A stretch of DNA of 64,000 nt from an uncultured bacterium (GCA_903912525.1 CAIWHK010000065.1:62001-126000), one strand, 5' to 3'. Shown: positions 11,521 through 21,305, counted from the stretch's first letter. Numbers and translations are program-made. Notes: generated by a model not told the origin, from the sequence alone.

Positions 11521-11712
11521 ATGGACGATTCCCAGTCCGCCGAGATCCAGTGCCCGTACTGCGGCGAAGAGATCGAAGTGATCGTCGACTGCTCGGTCGG
11601 CCGGCAGGTCTACATCGAGGATTGCTCGGTGTGTTGCCGGCCGATCACTATCACGCTGGTCGCATCCGACGGCGAGGTGGAGAGTATTGAGGCGCGATCG
11701 GAGGACGAGTAG
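11521..11712 (+). CDS. CPXCG-motif cysteine-rich small protein
   Basis: 63 aa, IQCPYCGEEIEVIVDCSVGRQVYIEDCSVCCRPITI. Confidence 0.85.
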   Translation: MDDSQSAEIQCPYCGEEIEVIVDCSVGRQVYIEDCSVCCRPITITLVASDGEVESIEARSEDE

Positions 11713-11742
11713 ACTCGCGGCCACGACGGAAAGGCCGGGGCG

Positions 11743-11760
11743 ACTTGCGCCGGCGCAAGT
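11743..11760. repeat. 18-bp perfect palindrome ACTTGCGCCGGCGCAAGT, copy 2
   Basis: Identical to 8631-8648; lies 31 bp after the CPXCG gene. Confidence 0.7.
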
Positions 11761-12247
11761 GCCGGCCGCGCGAAGGAATCGCCGCAACCGACTCGGGCAG
11801 CACCGTCATGCGGACGCCGTATTCGACGCCGGCCCGTCCATCGCCGCGAGGCTTCGCCAGACATCGTCCGCGGTCCCCTGCCCGCCGACGTGAGGGAGTT
11901 GCCGGTCCAGGGCCGCGTTGCCCACAAAGGCCAAGCGGCGGCGTGGTCCATAGATAGGGATCCGATCCTGGAATGGGACGGTATATGTTTCGATGGGTGC
12001 TGGCGATGAGTTGGGGTGATGTGAGCCGCTGTGATATTGGGACTGGCAACGGGCGGCGCGGGAGCCAATTTCAGGCGAAAAGGGGCGCGCGTTCTCGCTT
12101 GCCAGCATAGTCGATCGTGGTACATCCAGATATTCGCCGTCAACAGCCATCCCAATTTTCAGCGCAACACTGACAGTATCATAGCATCACCGTTGCCTCG
12201 GCCGGCGCGACCAACGTGACCGGGCCCTGTCTTTTCTGGTGACGCGC

Positions 12248-12275
12248 GTCACAGGACGCACCTGCCCGGCATCCA
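12248..12275 (+). promoter_or_regulatory. Candidate ECF-type promoter element, copy 1 (GTCACA-N16-CATCCA)
   Basis: Same GTCACA to CAT spacing (22 nt start to start) as the other three copies; weakest match. Confidence 0.35.
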
Positions 12276-12400
12276 TGCAGTAGTCGGCGAATGCGTGGCG
12301 ATCCGGCGAACGGGGGTTCGTCGATCATGCTGGCCGATCTCGCGGCCATCATCCCGGTGACGGGGCAGGCGCATTTTCCGTCATCCCGCTCAGATTCCCG

Positions 12401-12428
12401 GTCACAGATCCCGCCGTCATCCCATCTG
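12401..12428 (+). promoter_or_regulatory. Candidate ECF-type promoter element, copy 2 (GTCACA-N16-CATCTG)
   Basis: Matches 15297-15324 as GTCACAGA-N12-CCCATCTGA; 80 nt before the start at 12508. Confidence 0.55.
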
Positions 12429-12507
12429 ACCTATTGAAGCGACCGGTCGAGCCACCCTCGGACCTTCGTCCGGCACAGAAGAGACCACGAGACAGGCGGG
12501 TGTTCCC

Positions 12508-13311
12508 ATGACGAGAAACCACGTAACAACAATGGGCCTGGATGGAATTGCCAAGCCCCGGAATCATCGCCGGCTGTTCCGGATCCTGGCATTCGGGCTG
12601 CTGTTGGCGATGACGGGCTGCAAGACTGTTGCGCAGCCGACCCGCTACATCGTCTTCCTGGACGTGTCGGCCTCGATTACGCAGACCCAGCGGGATCTCT
12701 GGCTCAAGACGCTGCGCGAGAGCGTCCTGCACGCCGTGATGCCCGGCGACCGCCTGACGGTCTTCGCCATGCACGGGCAGACAAGCAATGCGGCGCCGCT
12801 GTACGACACCATCCTCTCGCCGGCTTCGCTCGGTGAGACACAGACCGGTCTGGTCAAGCTGAGGCGGGAAATCGCGATGATGAGGCGCGACTCGGCCAAG
12901 GCCGTCAGCGAGGCCCTGGTCAATGGCGGTCATGCGAAGCACTCGGACATCGTCGGGGCCCTGGATCGCGTGCACGCCGACCCCCGGTATCCGCGCACGG
13001 ACATCGTCATCGTCTCCGACATGATCAACAGCACGCCGGAACTGGACCTCGAGAAGCAGCGCCTGGAGCCGGGCCGGATCCAGGAACTGGCCGGACGCCT
13101 GGTCAGCAACCACAAGTGGTCGGCCGATTCCCTGCAGGGCGCCAGGGTCTACTGCCTCCTGAACAGTGTGTCCGACGACGATCCCCCGACAGTCAACAAC
13201 CGGGCCGTCCTGCACGAATTCTGGCAGGTCCTGGCGCAGTCCATCGGCGGCGAACTGGCGACGTTCGAGACGCATCTCGACCGCACGGCGTTCACGGGAG
13301 GTCAGTCATGA
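12508..13311 (+). CDS. Lipoprotein with vWA-like domain
   Basis: Lipobox LLAMTGCKT; YIVFLDVSASITQTQRDLWLKTL (DxSxS MIDAS-like) and DIVIVSDMINSTPE. Confidence 0.72.
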   Translation: MTRNHVTTMGLDGIAKPRNHRRLFRILAFGLLLAMTGCKTVAQPTRYIVFLDVSASITQTQRDLWLKTLRESVLHAVMPGDRLTVFAMHGQTSNAAPLYDTILSPASLGETQTGLVKLRREIAMMRRDSAKAVSEALVNGGHAKHSDIVGALDRVHADPRYPRTDIVIVSDMINSTPELDLEKQRLEPGRIQELAGRLVSNHKWSADSLQGARVYCLLNSVSDDDPPTVNNRAVLHEFWQVLAQSIGGELATFETHLDRTAFTGGQS

Positions 13312-14081
13312 GGCACCTGAGGAAAGACCAATCGCAACCGGCAAACGGCCACGCCGACAGCGTGCCGGGCCCGGCGGAACTCGAGGCGATCGTCGCCGAT
13401 CTCGAATCAAAGGCCCGCGAGTGGGGCATCACCGGAGGCATGAACGACCTCCCGGACAACTTCAACGAATTCGCGGTGCAGTCGCTGGTCGCGGGCGTGA
13501 ATCGGCGCGACGACGGGCGCACGACGCCCGAGGCTCTGCAGTCGATGGCTGACGACCTCCTGCGCCGGGCCGCGGCATGCGAAGCCGCGCCCCCCGTCGT
13601 GGAGGACGTCGACGCCCCGCACACCGTCGGGTCCGGGCCGGCCGGGAGGGGCCGGCGCGCTATCGCCACGGGACTGGGCGCGACGCTCCTGCTGTCCGTC
13701 GCGGCCGTCGCCACCGCCGCGACCCGGGGCACCGTCGCCGACGTTCGTCCGAGCTGGGTTCTGACCGTCGGCGTGGTCGGCGCGGTGGGAGCCGTGCTGG
13801 CCGCCACCGCGCTCGTACGGCACCTGAAGGCCGCGAGGCGCCAGGCGGAGCCCGCCGCTCGACGGGCCACGGCGTCGAATCCGGATCGCGAGCAGGCGGC
13901 CCGCCTTCGTGACGAGGCCTCCGAGCTCGGGCGCCGGCTGATCGAGGAAATCGAACATCGTCGCCGCACCGACTTCTGGGTCTCCACCCAGACGGCGAGG
14001 CTTGTCGTGCTGTACCAGGAATACCGGAGCCGTGCCCGCGCGGCCGCCTTCCGACTTCACGAGGGGGAGAACAATGCGTAG
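13308..14081 (+). CDS. Membrane protein with C-terminal coiled coil, unknown function
   Basis: ATG at 13308 overlaps the preceding TGA; two TM segments (AIATGLGATLLLSVAAVATAA, VLTVGVVGAVGAVLAATALV) then a charged helical C-terminus. Confidence 0.65.
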   Translation: MRHLRKDQSQPANGHADSVPGPAELEAIVADLESKAREWGITGGMNDLPDNFNEFAVQSLVAGVNRRDDGRTTPEALQSMADDLLRRAAACEAAPPVVEDVDAPHTVGSGPAGRGRRAIATGLGATLLLSVAAVATAATRGTVADVRPSWVLTVGVVGAVGAVLAATALVRHLKAARRQAEPAARRATASNPDREQAARLRDEASELGRRLIEEIEHRRRTDFWVSTQTARLVVLYQEYRSRARAAAFRLHEGENNA

Positions 14082-15258
14082 ATCAGATCATGTCCAAGGC
14101 AGCCGGTCGGCCGGGGAAACCGTGCATATCGCGATGCCCGCATCCGGGGCTGCCCGAGCCGGTGCCGGCGGCGGCAAGGGGGGCCAATCGCGGACGATCA
14201 GGATCATCCGGTCCGATGAGATCATCGCCGGGCTTACCCACCCGCTCAGCGCGGACGAAATGGACGGGCTGACGAACCTTATCGTCGACGAGGGCGCGCA
14301 GTTGGACGTCAGTGAGCGCACTGAAGCCGCCGAGGACATCCGCGTGGCCGAGGAGCACGCGAAGGCGAAGCGCAGCCAGCTGGAGGGCGTCCGCCGACGG
14401 GCCGGAGAGGTACGGTCAGATCTGGACGCCGCCGAGCCGGGTACGTTGTTCCGGGGTCTCACGTACCTGATCTGTGCGCTCGCATGCATCTTCTCCGAGT
14501 TCGCACTGACGTACTACACGCTGCCCTTCATCCTGGATGTGCCCGAGGGCTGGCTGCGGGTGGCGATTGCAGCAGCCCCGACCTCGGCGCTGATCATCCT
14601 CGAGCTGGCCTTCCAGCGGATGCTCGAAGATCCCTGGCGTAACCTCCGTCGTCGGGCTGAGTCCGGCCGCGGCAAGCGCCTGGCACTGGGCGTCGCGATG
14701 TTCGTATTCCTGCTCTCGGTTGGAGCGGGAAACATCCTGACGGTCTGGTACCTCGCGGAGATCCGCGAACAGGCGACGATGATGAAGACGGATTCCCTGG
14801 CGGCCGACACGCTCGACACGTCGGAGCCGGCGCTTGCCGGGGCGCCGACTGGAGTCGAGGAGCGCAAGCTGGATCCGGCGCAGGTCCGCAAGACTGTCGT
14901 GGCGGTCAGCCTCCTCGTCGCCGTCGATGGGGCGTTGCTGCTGCTCGTCGGGATCTGCGAGATGCAGGCCCACCGGCGCCGACGCCAGCTTGAGCGCGAG
15001 GCCGCGCTGCTCGAGAAGCAGACCAGGGCGCGCGAGTCGGACCTCGAGGCGGCCACGAACGGCGTGGCGATTCTGGAGGCAAGGGCCGCGACCACCGAGG
15101 AACGCTGCCGTACGGCCGCGGCCTGCTACGTCAGGATGCGTGAAGTGGAGTTGCAGGCCGCGCAATCGCGCCTCCTGCGGGAAGCGGGTCTCGAGAGCCT
15201 CGTGAACGACCGCTTGACCGGACGCTTCGGTCCGCGCGGTCTGGCCGTGGTGAAGTAG
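14074..15258 (+). CDS. Multi-pass membrane protein with coiled coils, unknown function
   Basis: ATG at 14074 overlaps the preceding stop; about four TM segments flanked by Glu/Arg-rich helices. Confidence 0.65.
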   Translation: MRRSDHVQGSRSAGETVHIAMPASGAARAGAGGGKGGQSRTIRIIRSDEIIAGLTHPLSADEMDGLTNLIVDEGAQLDVSERTEAAEDIRVAEEHAKAKRSQLEGVRRRAGEVRSDLDAAEPGTLFRGLTYLICALACIFSEFALTYYTLPFILDVPEGWLRVAIAAAPTSALIILELAFQRMLEDPWRNLRRRAESGRGKRLALGVAMFVFLLSVGAGNILTVWYLAEIREQATMMKTDSLAADTLDTSEPALAGAPTGVEERKLDPAQVRKTVVAVSLLVAVDGALLLLVGICEMQAHRRRRQLEREAALLEKQTRARESDLEAATNGVAILEARAATTEERCRTAAACYVRMREVELQAAQSRLLREAGLESLVNDRLTGRFGPRGLAVVK

Positions 15259-15271
15259 GTTGCCGCGGCTC

Positions 15272-15309
15272 GGCGGTCTGCGACGGGAGATTTTTCGTCA
15301 CAGACCGCC
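15272..15309 (+). terminator. Strong hairpin overlapping a candidate promoter
   Basis: GGCGGTCTGcGACG-ggagattttt-CGTCaCAGACCGCC, about 13 paired positions plus one internal mismatch, immediately after the CDS ending at 15258. Confidence 0.5.
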
Positions 15310-15324
15310 GCCGCGCCCCATCTG
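15297..15324 (+). promoter_or_regulatory. Candidate ECF-type promoter element, copy 3 (GTCACA-N16-CATCTG)
   Basis: GTCACAGA-N12-CCCATCTGA identical in layout to 12401; 74 nt before the ATG at 15398. Confidence 0.55.
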
Positions 15325-15397
15325 AATTAGTGAGAGGCCGCCGGGGGGACATCACCGGCGCAAGGCAGATGGGCGACGACCACGGGGAGGGAAAGCC

Positions 15398-15853
15398 ATG
15401 ATGAACAGTGAAAACCCGACAATCGGATCCGAGATCATCAGCGACGGACAGGGTGCGGCCATTGCCGGTGTCCCCGCCGGTGAGCCGGCGGCGGAGGCCA
15501 CGCCCGAGACCGTGACGAAGTCCGGTGGGGGCTTCCTGGGCTCGATGGGGTCCATGCTCGCCTTCGCGGTCGGCTATTTCATCGTGAAAGCCGTTCCCAT
15601 GAATGTCACGGTCATGCTGCTGGCCGGCCTTGCGGCGGGTTTCACCGTGGGCCTGATCCCGTTCTTCGTGGCCCGCGCGCGGCGCCAGAAGGGGTTGGCC
15701 GGCTGGGCCCTCGGGCTGTGTTCGTTGGCCGGCGTGATCATGGGCCTCCTCCTGGCCGGACCGCTGGCTCTGGTGTTTACCGTCGTCGCGTTGACGCGCA
15801 CGCGCGGGGTAGCCGTCGAACCGGCCACCGATGGCGCGGCGATCACGGAATAG
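15398..15853 (+). CDS. Small multi-pass membrane protein
   Basis: 151 aa with about four hydrophobic segments; good RBS GGGAGGGAAAGCC before ATG. Confidence 0.65.
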   Translation: MMNSENPTIGSEIISDGQGAAIAGVPAGEPAAEATPETVTKSGGGFLGSMGSMLAFAVGYFIVKAVPMNVTVMLLAGLAAGFTVGLIPFFVARARRQKGLAGWALGLCSLAGVIMGLLLAGPLALVFTVVALTRTRGVAVEPATDGAAITE

Positions 15854-16064
15854 CTCGGGATTGGTCATGTATCATCATCTTGAACATCGACCGTCCGTTT
15901 GGGCCGTGGCAGTGAGAAACGCTGCCGCGGCCCGGGTCGGGTCGGCCGTTCGCCCCCCCTCAAGTTTCGATGCCCGCGGAAATGGCCGTGTGTTATCTTA
16001 CCAAACCTGCAAGGGAAGTGGTTATTTTGATGTCCAGCAACTGACCGGGAAGGCCCTGAGCGCC

Positions 16065-16652
16065 ATGAACGATCTCGGGCAACGCGAGATGCACGAAGTC
16101 GTCATCTCGAGGTTCGGCGGCGAACCTGATGCGCGGTATGACGCGGTCGTGGATCGGATCTGGCGCTTGTTGCGAAAGCGCGTGGAGACGTTCTGGAAGT
16201 TGGGCAGCGAACTCGACGATGTCGTTCAGGATGCCGTGGTCAGGATTACCTCTGACAAGGCGCTGACCGTAGCCGACCCGGACCGGTTCATCTATTGGTG
16301 CTTCCAGATCGCAGTGAACTGCGCGCGCGAACGTCTCCGCCGCCGTGTGCGGGAATACGTCACCGACGACGACGCCCTTCAGCTTCTGGAAGATCCGACG
16401 GGCCGCGCGGACGATGCCGTCCTGATGCGCGAACGTCTGGCACTGTTGGGAATGGTCCAGGTCTGGATGAAGGAAGATGCCGGCGGAGAAGCACTCTACC
16501 TGCACGCAGTGCGTGGCTGGAAGCACGAGCGGATCGCGGAGCATCTGGGGCTTTCGTGCGATGCTGTTCGCGCCCTCGTGTCCCGGGCCCGTCGGCGCCT
16601 GCGCGACGACGGACGCCTGGGTGATCTGTTTCGCGACATCACCGCCACGTGA
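16065..16652 (+). CDS. ECF-like RNA polymerase sigma factor
   Basis: ELDDVVQDAVVRITSDKALTVADPDRFIYWCFQIAVNCARERLRRR (sigma2-like) and LYLHAVRGWKHERIAEHLGLSCDAVRALVSRARRRLRDD (sigma4 HTH). Start uncertain (ORF opens at 15831). Confidence 0.85.
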   Translation: MNDLGQREMHEVVISRFGGEPDARYDAVVDRIWRLLRKRVETFWKLGSELDDVVQDAVVRITSDKALTVADPDRFIYWCFQIAVNCARERLRRRVREYVTDDDALQLLEDPTGRADDAVLMRERLALLGMVQVWMKEDAGGEALYLHAVRGWKHERIAEHLGLSCDAVRALVSRARRRLRDDGRLGDLFRDITAT

Positions 16653-16710
16653 CCGACGGTAAGGTTGTCAGCGGTGGCGGCCCGCGGGCCCGCCGCAGGA
16701 GGTACCAGGA

Positions 16711-17643
16711 GTGAAGACTGAGGACGCCATCAAGGTTCTCCTGAGCGGGCTCTATGAACCCGATCAGGCGAGTAGGCCCTCGTCGGATGCATTGCGGCTG
16801 GCCAGTGAGCACGTCGTGGCCACACGCGACGCCTGGGCGGCATTCGCCGCCGTTTATGAGCGGATCAAGGGCGAAGCGCCCCCCAACAGGAAACTGATGG
16901 AGGCCCTCTTCGGATGCGCGCGCGCCGAATCTGCACTGGAACAGTTTGCAGGGCTTGACCCCCGGCAGGTGGAGGCGATCAACCCGCAGTTGGCGATGCA
17001 CCTGTCGCTGTGCCCGGAGTGCTCGGAGCTCTTTGCGTCTGCGGCCGGGTTCGCCACGGAAATGAGCGCCGAGTTCAGCCTCATCAATGCCCGGTTCGCG
17101 ACGGCCGGCGCGACGAATCCGGAGACGGCTCCCGGGAAGGGGCCGGCCTGGCAGCGGTTCGAAGAGAGCTTCCAGGGGCTCGAGAGGTCGGTCTTCCGGT
17201 TGGCGGAATCCATCCGGTGCGGGGTCACGGAGAAACTGCCGCAGTTCCTCGCGTTCCCGGCGGGCATGACGCCGGCGGTGGCGGGTGCCACTCGTGACAT
17301 GTCCGGAACGAACCAGGCGGCGCCGGGCGAAGCACCCGTCGATGAGCCGATCGAGCAGCTGTCGTTCAGGCTCCCGGAGGTCGGCGTCGAGGCGAAAGTG
17401 AAGGTCAGCGCCGGACCGGCCACCGAAAGCGTGACATTTCAGATCGAGTTTTCCGCCGCATTGCCGGGTCTGTGCAGCGCCGAACTCCGGGACGCCGCCA
17501 GCAACGAATGCGTCGAGGCGGACACCACCGATGGTACGTCGCCGGTGATTTTCGCCGGAGTGCCCTGTGCCGAGTATCGGCTGCAGTTCGAGTTCCTGGA
17601 AAGCCGGACGATCGCCATCTGCTGCCTGGATTGCCGCAAATGA
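16711..17643 (+). CDS. Putative cytoplasmic anti-sigma factor (HxxxCxxC) with beta-rich C-terminus
   Basis: GTG start; AMHLSLCPECSELF contains HLSLCPEC = HX3CX2C ZAS-type motif; no TM segment; directly downstream of the sigma gene. Confidence 0.6.
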   Translation: MKTEDAIKVLLSGLYEPDQASRPSSDALRLASEHVVATRDAWAAFAAVYERIKGEAPPNRKLMEALFGCARAESALEQFAGLDPRQVEAINPQLAMHLSLCPECSELFASAAGFATEMSAEFSLINARFATAGATNPETAPGKGPAWQRFEESFQGLERSVFRLAESIRCGVTEKLPQFLAFPAGMTPAVAGATRDMSGTNQAAPGEAPVDEPIEQLSFRLPEVGVEAKVKVSAGPATESVTFQIEFSAALPGLCSAELRDAASNECVEADTTDGTSPVIFAGVPCAEYRLQFEFLESRTIAICCLDCRK

Positions 17644-20600
17644 AGTCCCTCTTCATTACGTTGTTGGAGTCGTCGATCGTATTCATCCCGAGCGACAGTT
17701 CGGATCCCATTGCCGACCCCCTATTGAGGTATTTCGAGCTCGAAACCACACCCAAGGAAGTCGAAGGCCTGGTCAGGCACGTGAAGGCGTGCCTGGCGAT
17801 GGGGACAAGCGCCAAATTCCGGGATTCGCTTGCCGAATCCGGCAATACGCTGTACCGGAATCTCGTGCCGAAGGGCATCAGGTCCTACCTGAGCCGGTAC
17901 GAGGGCCCGCTGCTCATCTGTTCGTTCAACTCGAATATCCCCTGGGAGCTCTGCCATGACGGCAAGGAATTCTGGGGCCTGAAGTACGATATCGGACGAC
18001 AGACCATGAGCAGCGTGAGCGGGCAGGATCAGGAATCGCCGCCGGTCGCGGGGAGAGGCTGGAACCTGCTCGTGGTCGGTACCAACCCCGGCGGAAATCT
18101 TCCGCAGGCGATCAGCGAAGCCCAGGGCGTCTACGATTTCCTGAAAGCCAAGAGCGCGCCGGGTGCCCGTCTCAGGACGAAGACGGCATCGCTCGGCGAG
18201 GTCGCCAGCGGCCTGCAGTCGACCGAGCTCGACATCTTCCATTTCTGCGGCCATCTCGCGGTCCGGGACAACGAGCCAGAACTGGCGCTGGAGGGCGGCC
18301 CCGGCCTGTCCCGCAACGCCATCAAGAGGAACCTGCGCGGCCAACCGCTGGTCTACCTGAACTGTTGCGGAGGCGAGGAGGGCGCGCAGTCCTCGTTGGC
18401 CATCGCCCAGGCCTTCATGCAGGCGCGGGCGTCGGGAGTCGTCGCGTCCATCGCACCGCGGGTGCTGGACAGCGACGCGCCCCGGTTCGCGACTTCCTTC
18501 TACCGGCATCTCGTCGATGGAAGCGCCACATACGGGGCCGCCGTCCGCCTGGCGCGCTGCGAAATGCGCGAGAAGTGTCCGGATTCCCCCGTGTGGGCGT
18601 CGTACGTGCTGTACGGGTTGCCGACGATCGCCCTGCGGCGGGAGCCGGCTCCGAGTCGACCGGAGGTGGTTCTGACGCCTCTTTCCCCTTCAGGCGAGGC
18701 GACGCGCGGCACAGGTGAATCGAAGCGCCTCGATGCCAACGGAATAGCCGCGGCACTGCGGGCGGATCTGCAGCCGGACAGGACGACCCGTCCGTCGACC
18801 GCGTGGCTGAGGGACTGCCTGCGACATCCGGGCGGCGCCGAAGCGGCTCTGGCGGCCGTGGGCGAGGTGCTGGCCGAAGGCGTTTCCGGCGTGGCGAGTG
18901 CGCGGCTGCAGCGTCTCTCCGGAGATATTCTCCTCGCTAAGGGGAGCACCTGGGAAGCGATCGCCGTCTATGAGCGCGTGGCGACAGCCGATGACGCTCA
19001 CGAGGCCCAGCACGCACGTTTCGGAATCGGTCTTGCCCACCTGAACCGCGGCGATCCCGAGCAGGCCGGCCGCTGGTTCGCACAGGTGATGGAGAATGTG
19101 GAGCGGGGCCTGTTGCGCGAGTACGGCGACGGTCTGCTGTCGGCGGCGCGCGGCGACTTCCTGGGCGCGGCCGGAAACCTGAGGAAGGTCGTTGCCGGGT
19201 GGCCGCAGCTTGCCGGCGCCCGTCTGCGGCTGGGGGAGTGCTACCTGGAGTTGGGGCGGTTCGGCGACTGCAGCGATCTCTTGATGGGGGCGCGCGACGC
19301 GGCACGGGACACGCGATTGCTGGAGTTGAAGATCTTCCAGGCCATGCTGCGGGCGGGCCACCTGGAATCGATCGCCCAGGAACTGCCGGCCCCCGGATTG
19401 ATGACGGCGTTCCGCGACAGTCGGAGCACCCAGTGGCGCCAGACAGTCCGCGCTGCCCGCGACGAGGCGCTCCGGCAGGACCAACCCGAACTTGCGCTGC
19501 GGTTGCATTCAATGGCCAGTGCGGGTGAGGCTGCGGATCCCGCGACGGAAGCCATGGAGGGATTCCTCCTTTATGAGGTCGCCCGTCGCGAAATTCTCTC
19601 TGAAGGAAACGCATCGCGGGACGCCCTAGACAGACTCCAGCGAGCGGGGCAGCTGGCCCCGCGCGAAACGGCCGCCGGCGTTCTGGTGGCGTACCTCTTC
19701 GATGGCTTCGTCGATGAAGCGGACAAGTATTTCCGCAGCCAGTGCGAGCACATGGACAGGGCCTTCGCGGACATGTATGTGGCGCTCACGGACACCTCGA
19801 CCATCACAGGCGGAGCTTCGACACCGCGATCGCTCGGTGATCTGCTGGTCTATCGCCGGATCTGCCGGGAGTTCGCGTCCGGCGAGCGCGAGGTCAGCGC
19901 GGCAAACCTCGACACGTTCCTGGCCATACTGACGGCCGAAACGATCGGCGACGCCGCCGAAGGCCAGCGGGAGTGGCTCGAGTACTCGCTGGCGGCAATG
20001 TCGTTCTCGCTGCCGGAGAGATCCTTCAAGAGGATGACCTACGCCCTCGGCGGCCTGGTCGGCGACATCAACGGCTGGCGTCGGCTGGGTCTTGTGCTGG
20101 ATACATGGGCGGCCGGCGAAAAGAGCACCGAGGAGCTGACGCAGCAGATCGGGCGTCTCCAGGCAGTCGCTTCCGCCGATCCGATTGCTGCCGGTCTGGT
20201 CGAACCGGTCACCCGTCACCTTGTCGCGCGTTGCTTGCGACAGGATCGACTCGACCCGGAGCCCGGGGTCCACGCCGCGGTGCGGATCCTTGCGGGATTG
20301 TATCCCGTACAGGCCCAGGAACATCTCCGGAAGCGCGACCGTGCGGCCGCTGCGCTCGCGGGTATCGTCGAAGGCGACGAGACTTCTGCGGAGATCCTGA
20401 CGGGGCTCGCGCGCGCGGGCGACCTGCACGCGGCTCATGAGTTGGCCGCATTGCACTTCGGCCGGGCCCAGGCGGCAGCGGTCAGTGGTGACTTCGATGC
20501 GTGTCTGGCCCGCCTGCGAAAGGGTGTCGATACGTGGCTGCTGCTGCTGGGCGCCGATCCATTCTGGGCGGGTCTGGAGGCCAAACTCGGCGGCATGCCG

Positions 20601-21305
20601 TACCGTACCGGAATGTCGTTTGCCGCGGAGACCTTGACGCGCCTGCGCAAGGAATGGCCCGGCATCCTCACGGCGATGGTCCTGAGCCTGGCGGTGCTCG
20701 CGGAAGAGAACGGCCGGGCGGACATCGCGAGCGAGGCACGCGCCCTGGCCCTGCGTCTTTCGCCCGGTCGCTCGACGCCGAAACCCGTCGAACCGGGCTT
20801 TGCGAGTCACCTCCTTGATGCCGCCCACCCGTTCCTGGAGAACGCCTTCTCGATCCTTCGGCTGTCGTCGCGCACGAACAAGAGAGAGACCATCGAGGCG
20901 AGGACCGTGGAGCTCGTGAATGCTGTCCGTACGGCGGGCGGCGGTCTGCCCATCCGTCGGCTCGGCATCGCGATCCCCTCGGCCGAGCACAAGGTGGAGC
21001 GAGCCCGAAGGGTGCTGTTGTCGCCAACAGGCCGGGCCGTCAGTGAGCTGCTGGCGCCTGAGCCGGCGCCACTGCCATGGCTGGGCCTTCCCGAGGAGGG
21101 CCTGCAGCGATTTGAGCCGGGATTGTTGCGCGGCGAGATGGCGAGAATACTCGGCCGGCATCCGAGTTTCGACGTCGCCAGGTTCCTGGGCCGGAAGCTG
21201 CCGGTGGCCGCCAATCCGGCACCTGTCGCTGAACCGCTGCGCGGGCTGCCGCTGGTGCGCGACGCCGTACCGGCGCTGGTACAATCTCAACTTCCATTGG
21301 TGTGA
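17640..21305 (+). CDS. CHAT-domain (caspase-like) protease with long helical/TPR-like C-terminal region
   Basis: ELDIFHFCGHLAVRDNEPELAL (catalytic His) and LVYLNCCGGEEGAQSSLAIAQAFMQARASGVVASIAPV-like (catalytic Cys) plus FYRHLVDGSATYGAAVRLAR; repeats follow from about aa 430. ATG overlaps the preceding TGA. Confidence 0.88.
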   Translation: MKSLFITLLESSIVFIPSDSSDPIADPLLRYFELETTPKEVEGLVRHVKACLAMGTSAKFRDSLAESGNTLYRNLVPKGIRSYLSRYEGPLLICSFNSNIPWELCHDGKEFWGLKYDIGRQTMSSVSGQDQESPPVAGRGWNLLVVGTNPGGNLPQAISEAQGVYDFLKAKSAPGARLRTKTASLGEVASGLQSTELDIFHFCGHLAVRDNEPELALEGGPGLSRNAIKRNLRGQPLVYLNCCGGEEGAQSSLAIAQAFMQARASGVVASIAPRVLDSDAPRFATSFYRHLVDGSATYGAAVRLARCEMREKCPDSPVWASYVLYGLPTIALRREPAPSRPEVVLTPLSPSGEATRGTGESKRLDANGIAAALRADLQPDRTTRPSTAWLRDCLRHPGGAEAALAAVGEVLAEGVSGVASARLQRLSGDILLAKGSTWEAIAVYERVATADDAHEAQHARFGIGLAHLNRGDPEQAGRWFAQVMENVERGLLREYGDGLLSAARGDFLGAAGNLRKVVAGWPQLAGARLRLGECYLELGRFGDCSDLLMGARDAARDTRLLELKIFQAMLRAGHLESIAQELPAPGLMTAFRDSRSTQWRQTVRAARDEALRQDQPELALRLHSMASAGEAADPATEAMEGFLLYEVARREILSEGNASRDALDRLQRAGQLAPRETAAGVLVAYLFDGFVDEADKYFRSQCEHMDRAFADMYVALTDTSTITGGASTPRSLGDLLVYRRICREFASGEREVSAANLDTFLAILTAETIGDAAEGQREWLEYSLAAMSFSLPERSFKRMTYALGGLVGDINGWRRLGLVLDTWAAGEKSTEELTQQIGRLQAVASADPIAAGLVEPVTRHLVARCLRQDRLDPEPGVHAAVRILAGLYPVQAQEHLRKRDRAAAALAGIVEGDETSAEILTGLARAGDLHAAHELAALHFGRAQAAAVSGDFDACLARLRKGVDTWLLLLGADPFWAGLEAKLGGMPYRTGMSFAAETLTRLRKEWPGILTAMVLSLAVLAEENGRADIASEARALALRLSPGRSTPKPVEPGFASHLLDAAHPFLENAFSILRLSSRTNKRETIEARTVELVNAVRTAGGGLPIRRLGIAIPSAEHKVERARRVLLSPTGRAVSELLAPEPAPLPWLGLPEEGLQRFEPGLLRGEMARILGRHPSFDVARFLGRKLPVAANPAPVAEPLRGLPLVRDAVPALVQSQLPLV

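Noticed and set aside
8787-11522. 911-aa minus-strand ORF
   Set aside because: Antisense shadow of clpB, low-complexity His/Leu/Arg/Gln translation.
11771-12150. Possible decayed CDS on the minus strand (RRRLAFVGNAALDRQLPHVGGQGTADDVWRSLA in one frame, GVEYGVRMTVLPESVAAI in another)
   Set aside because: Could be a frameshifted gene remnant, but I cannot name a family or show an intact parent; not reported as a pseudogene.
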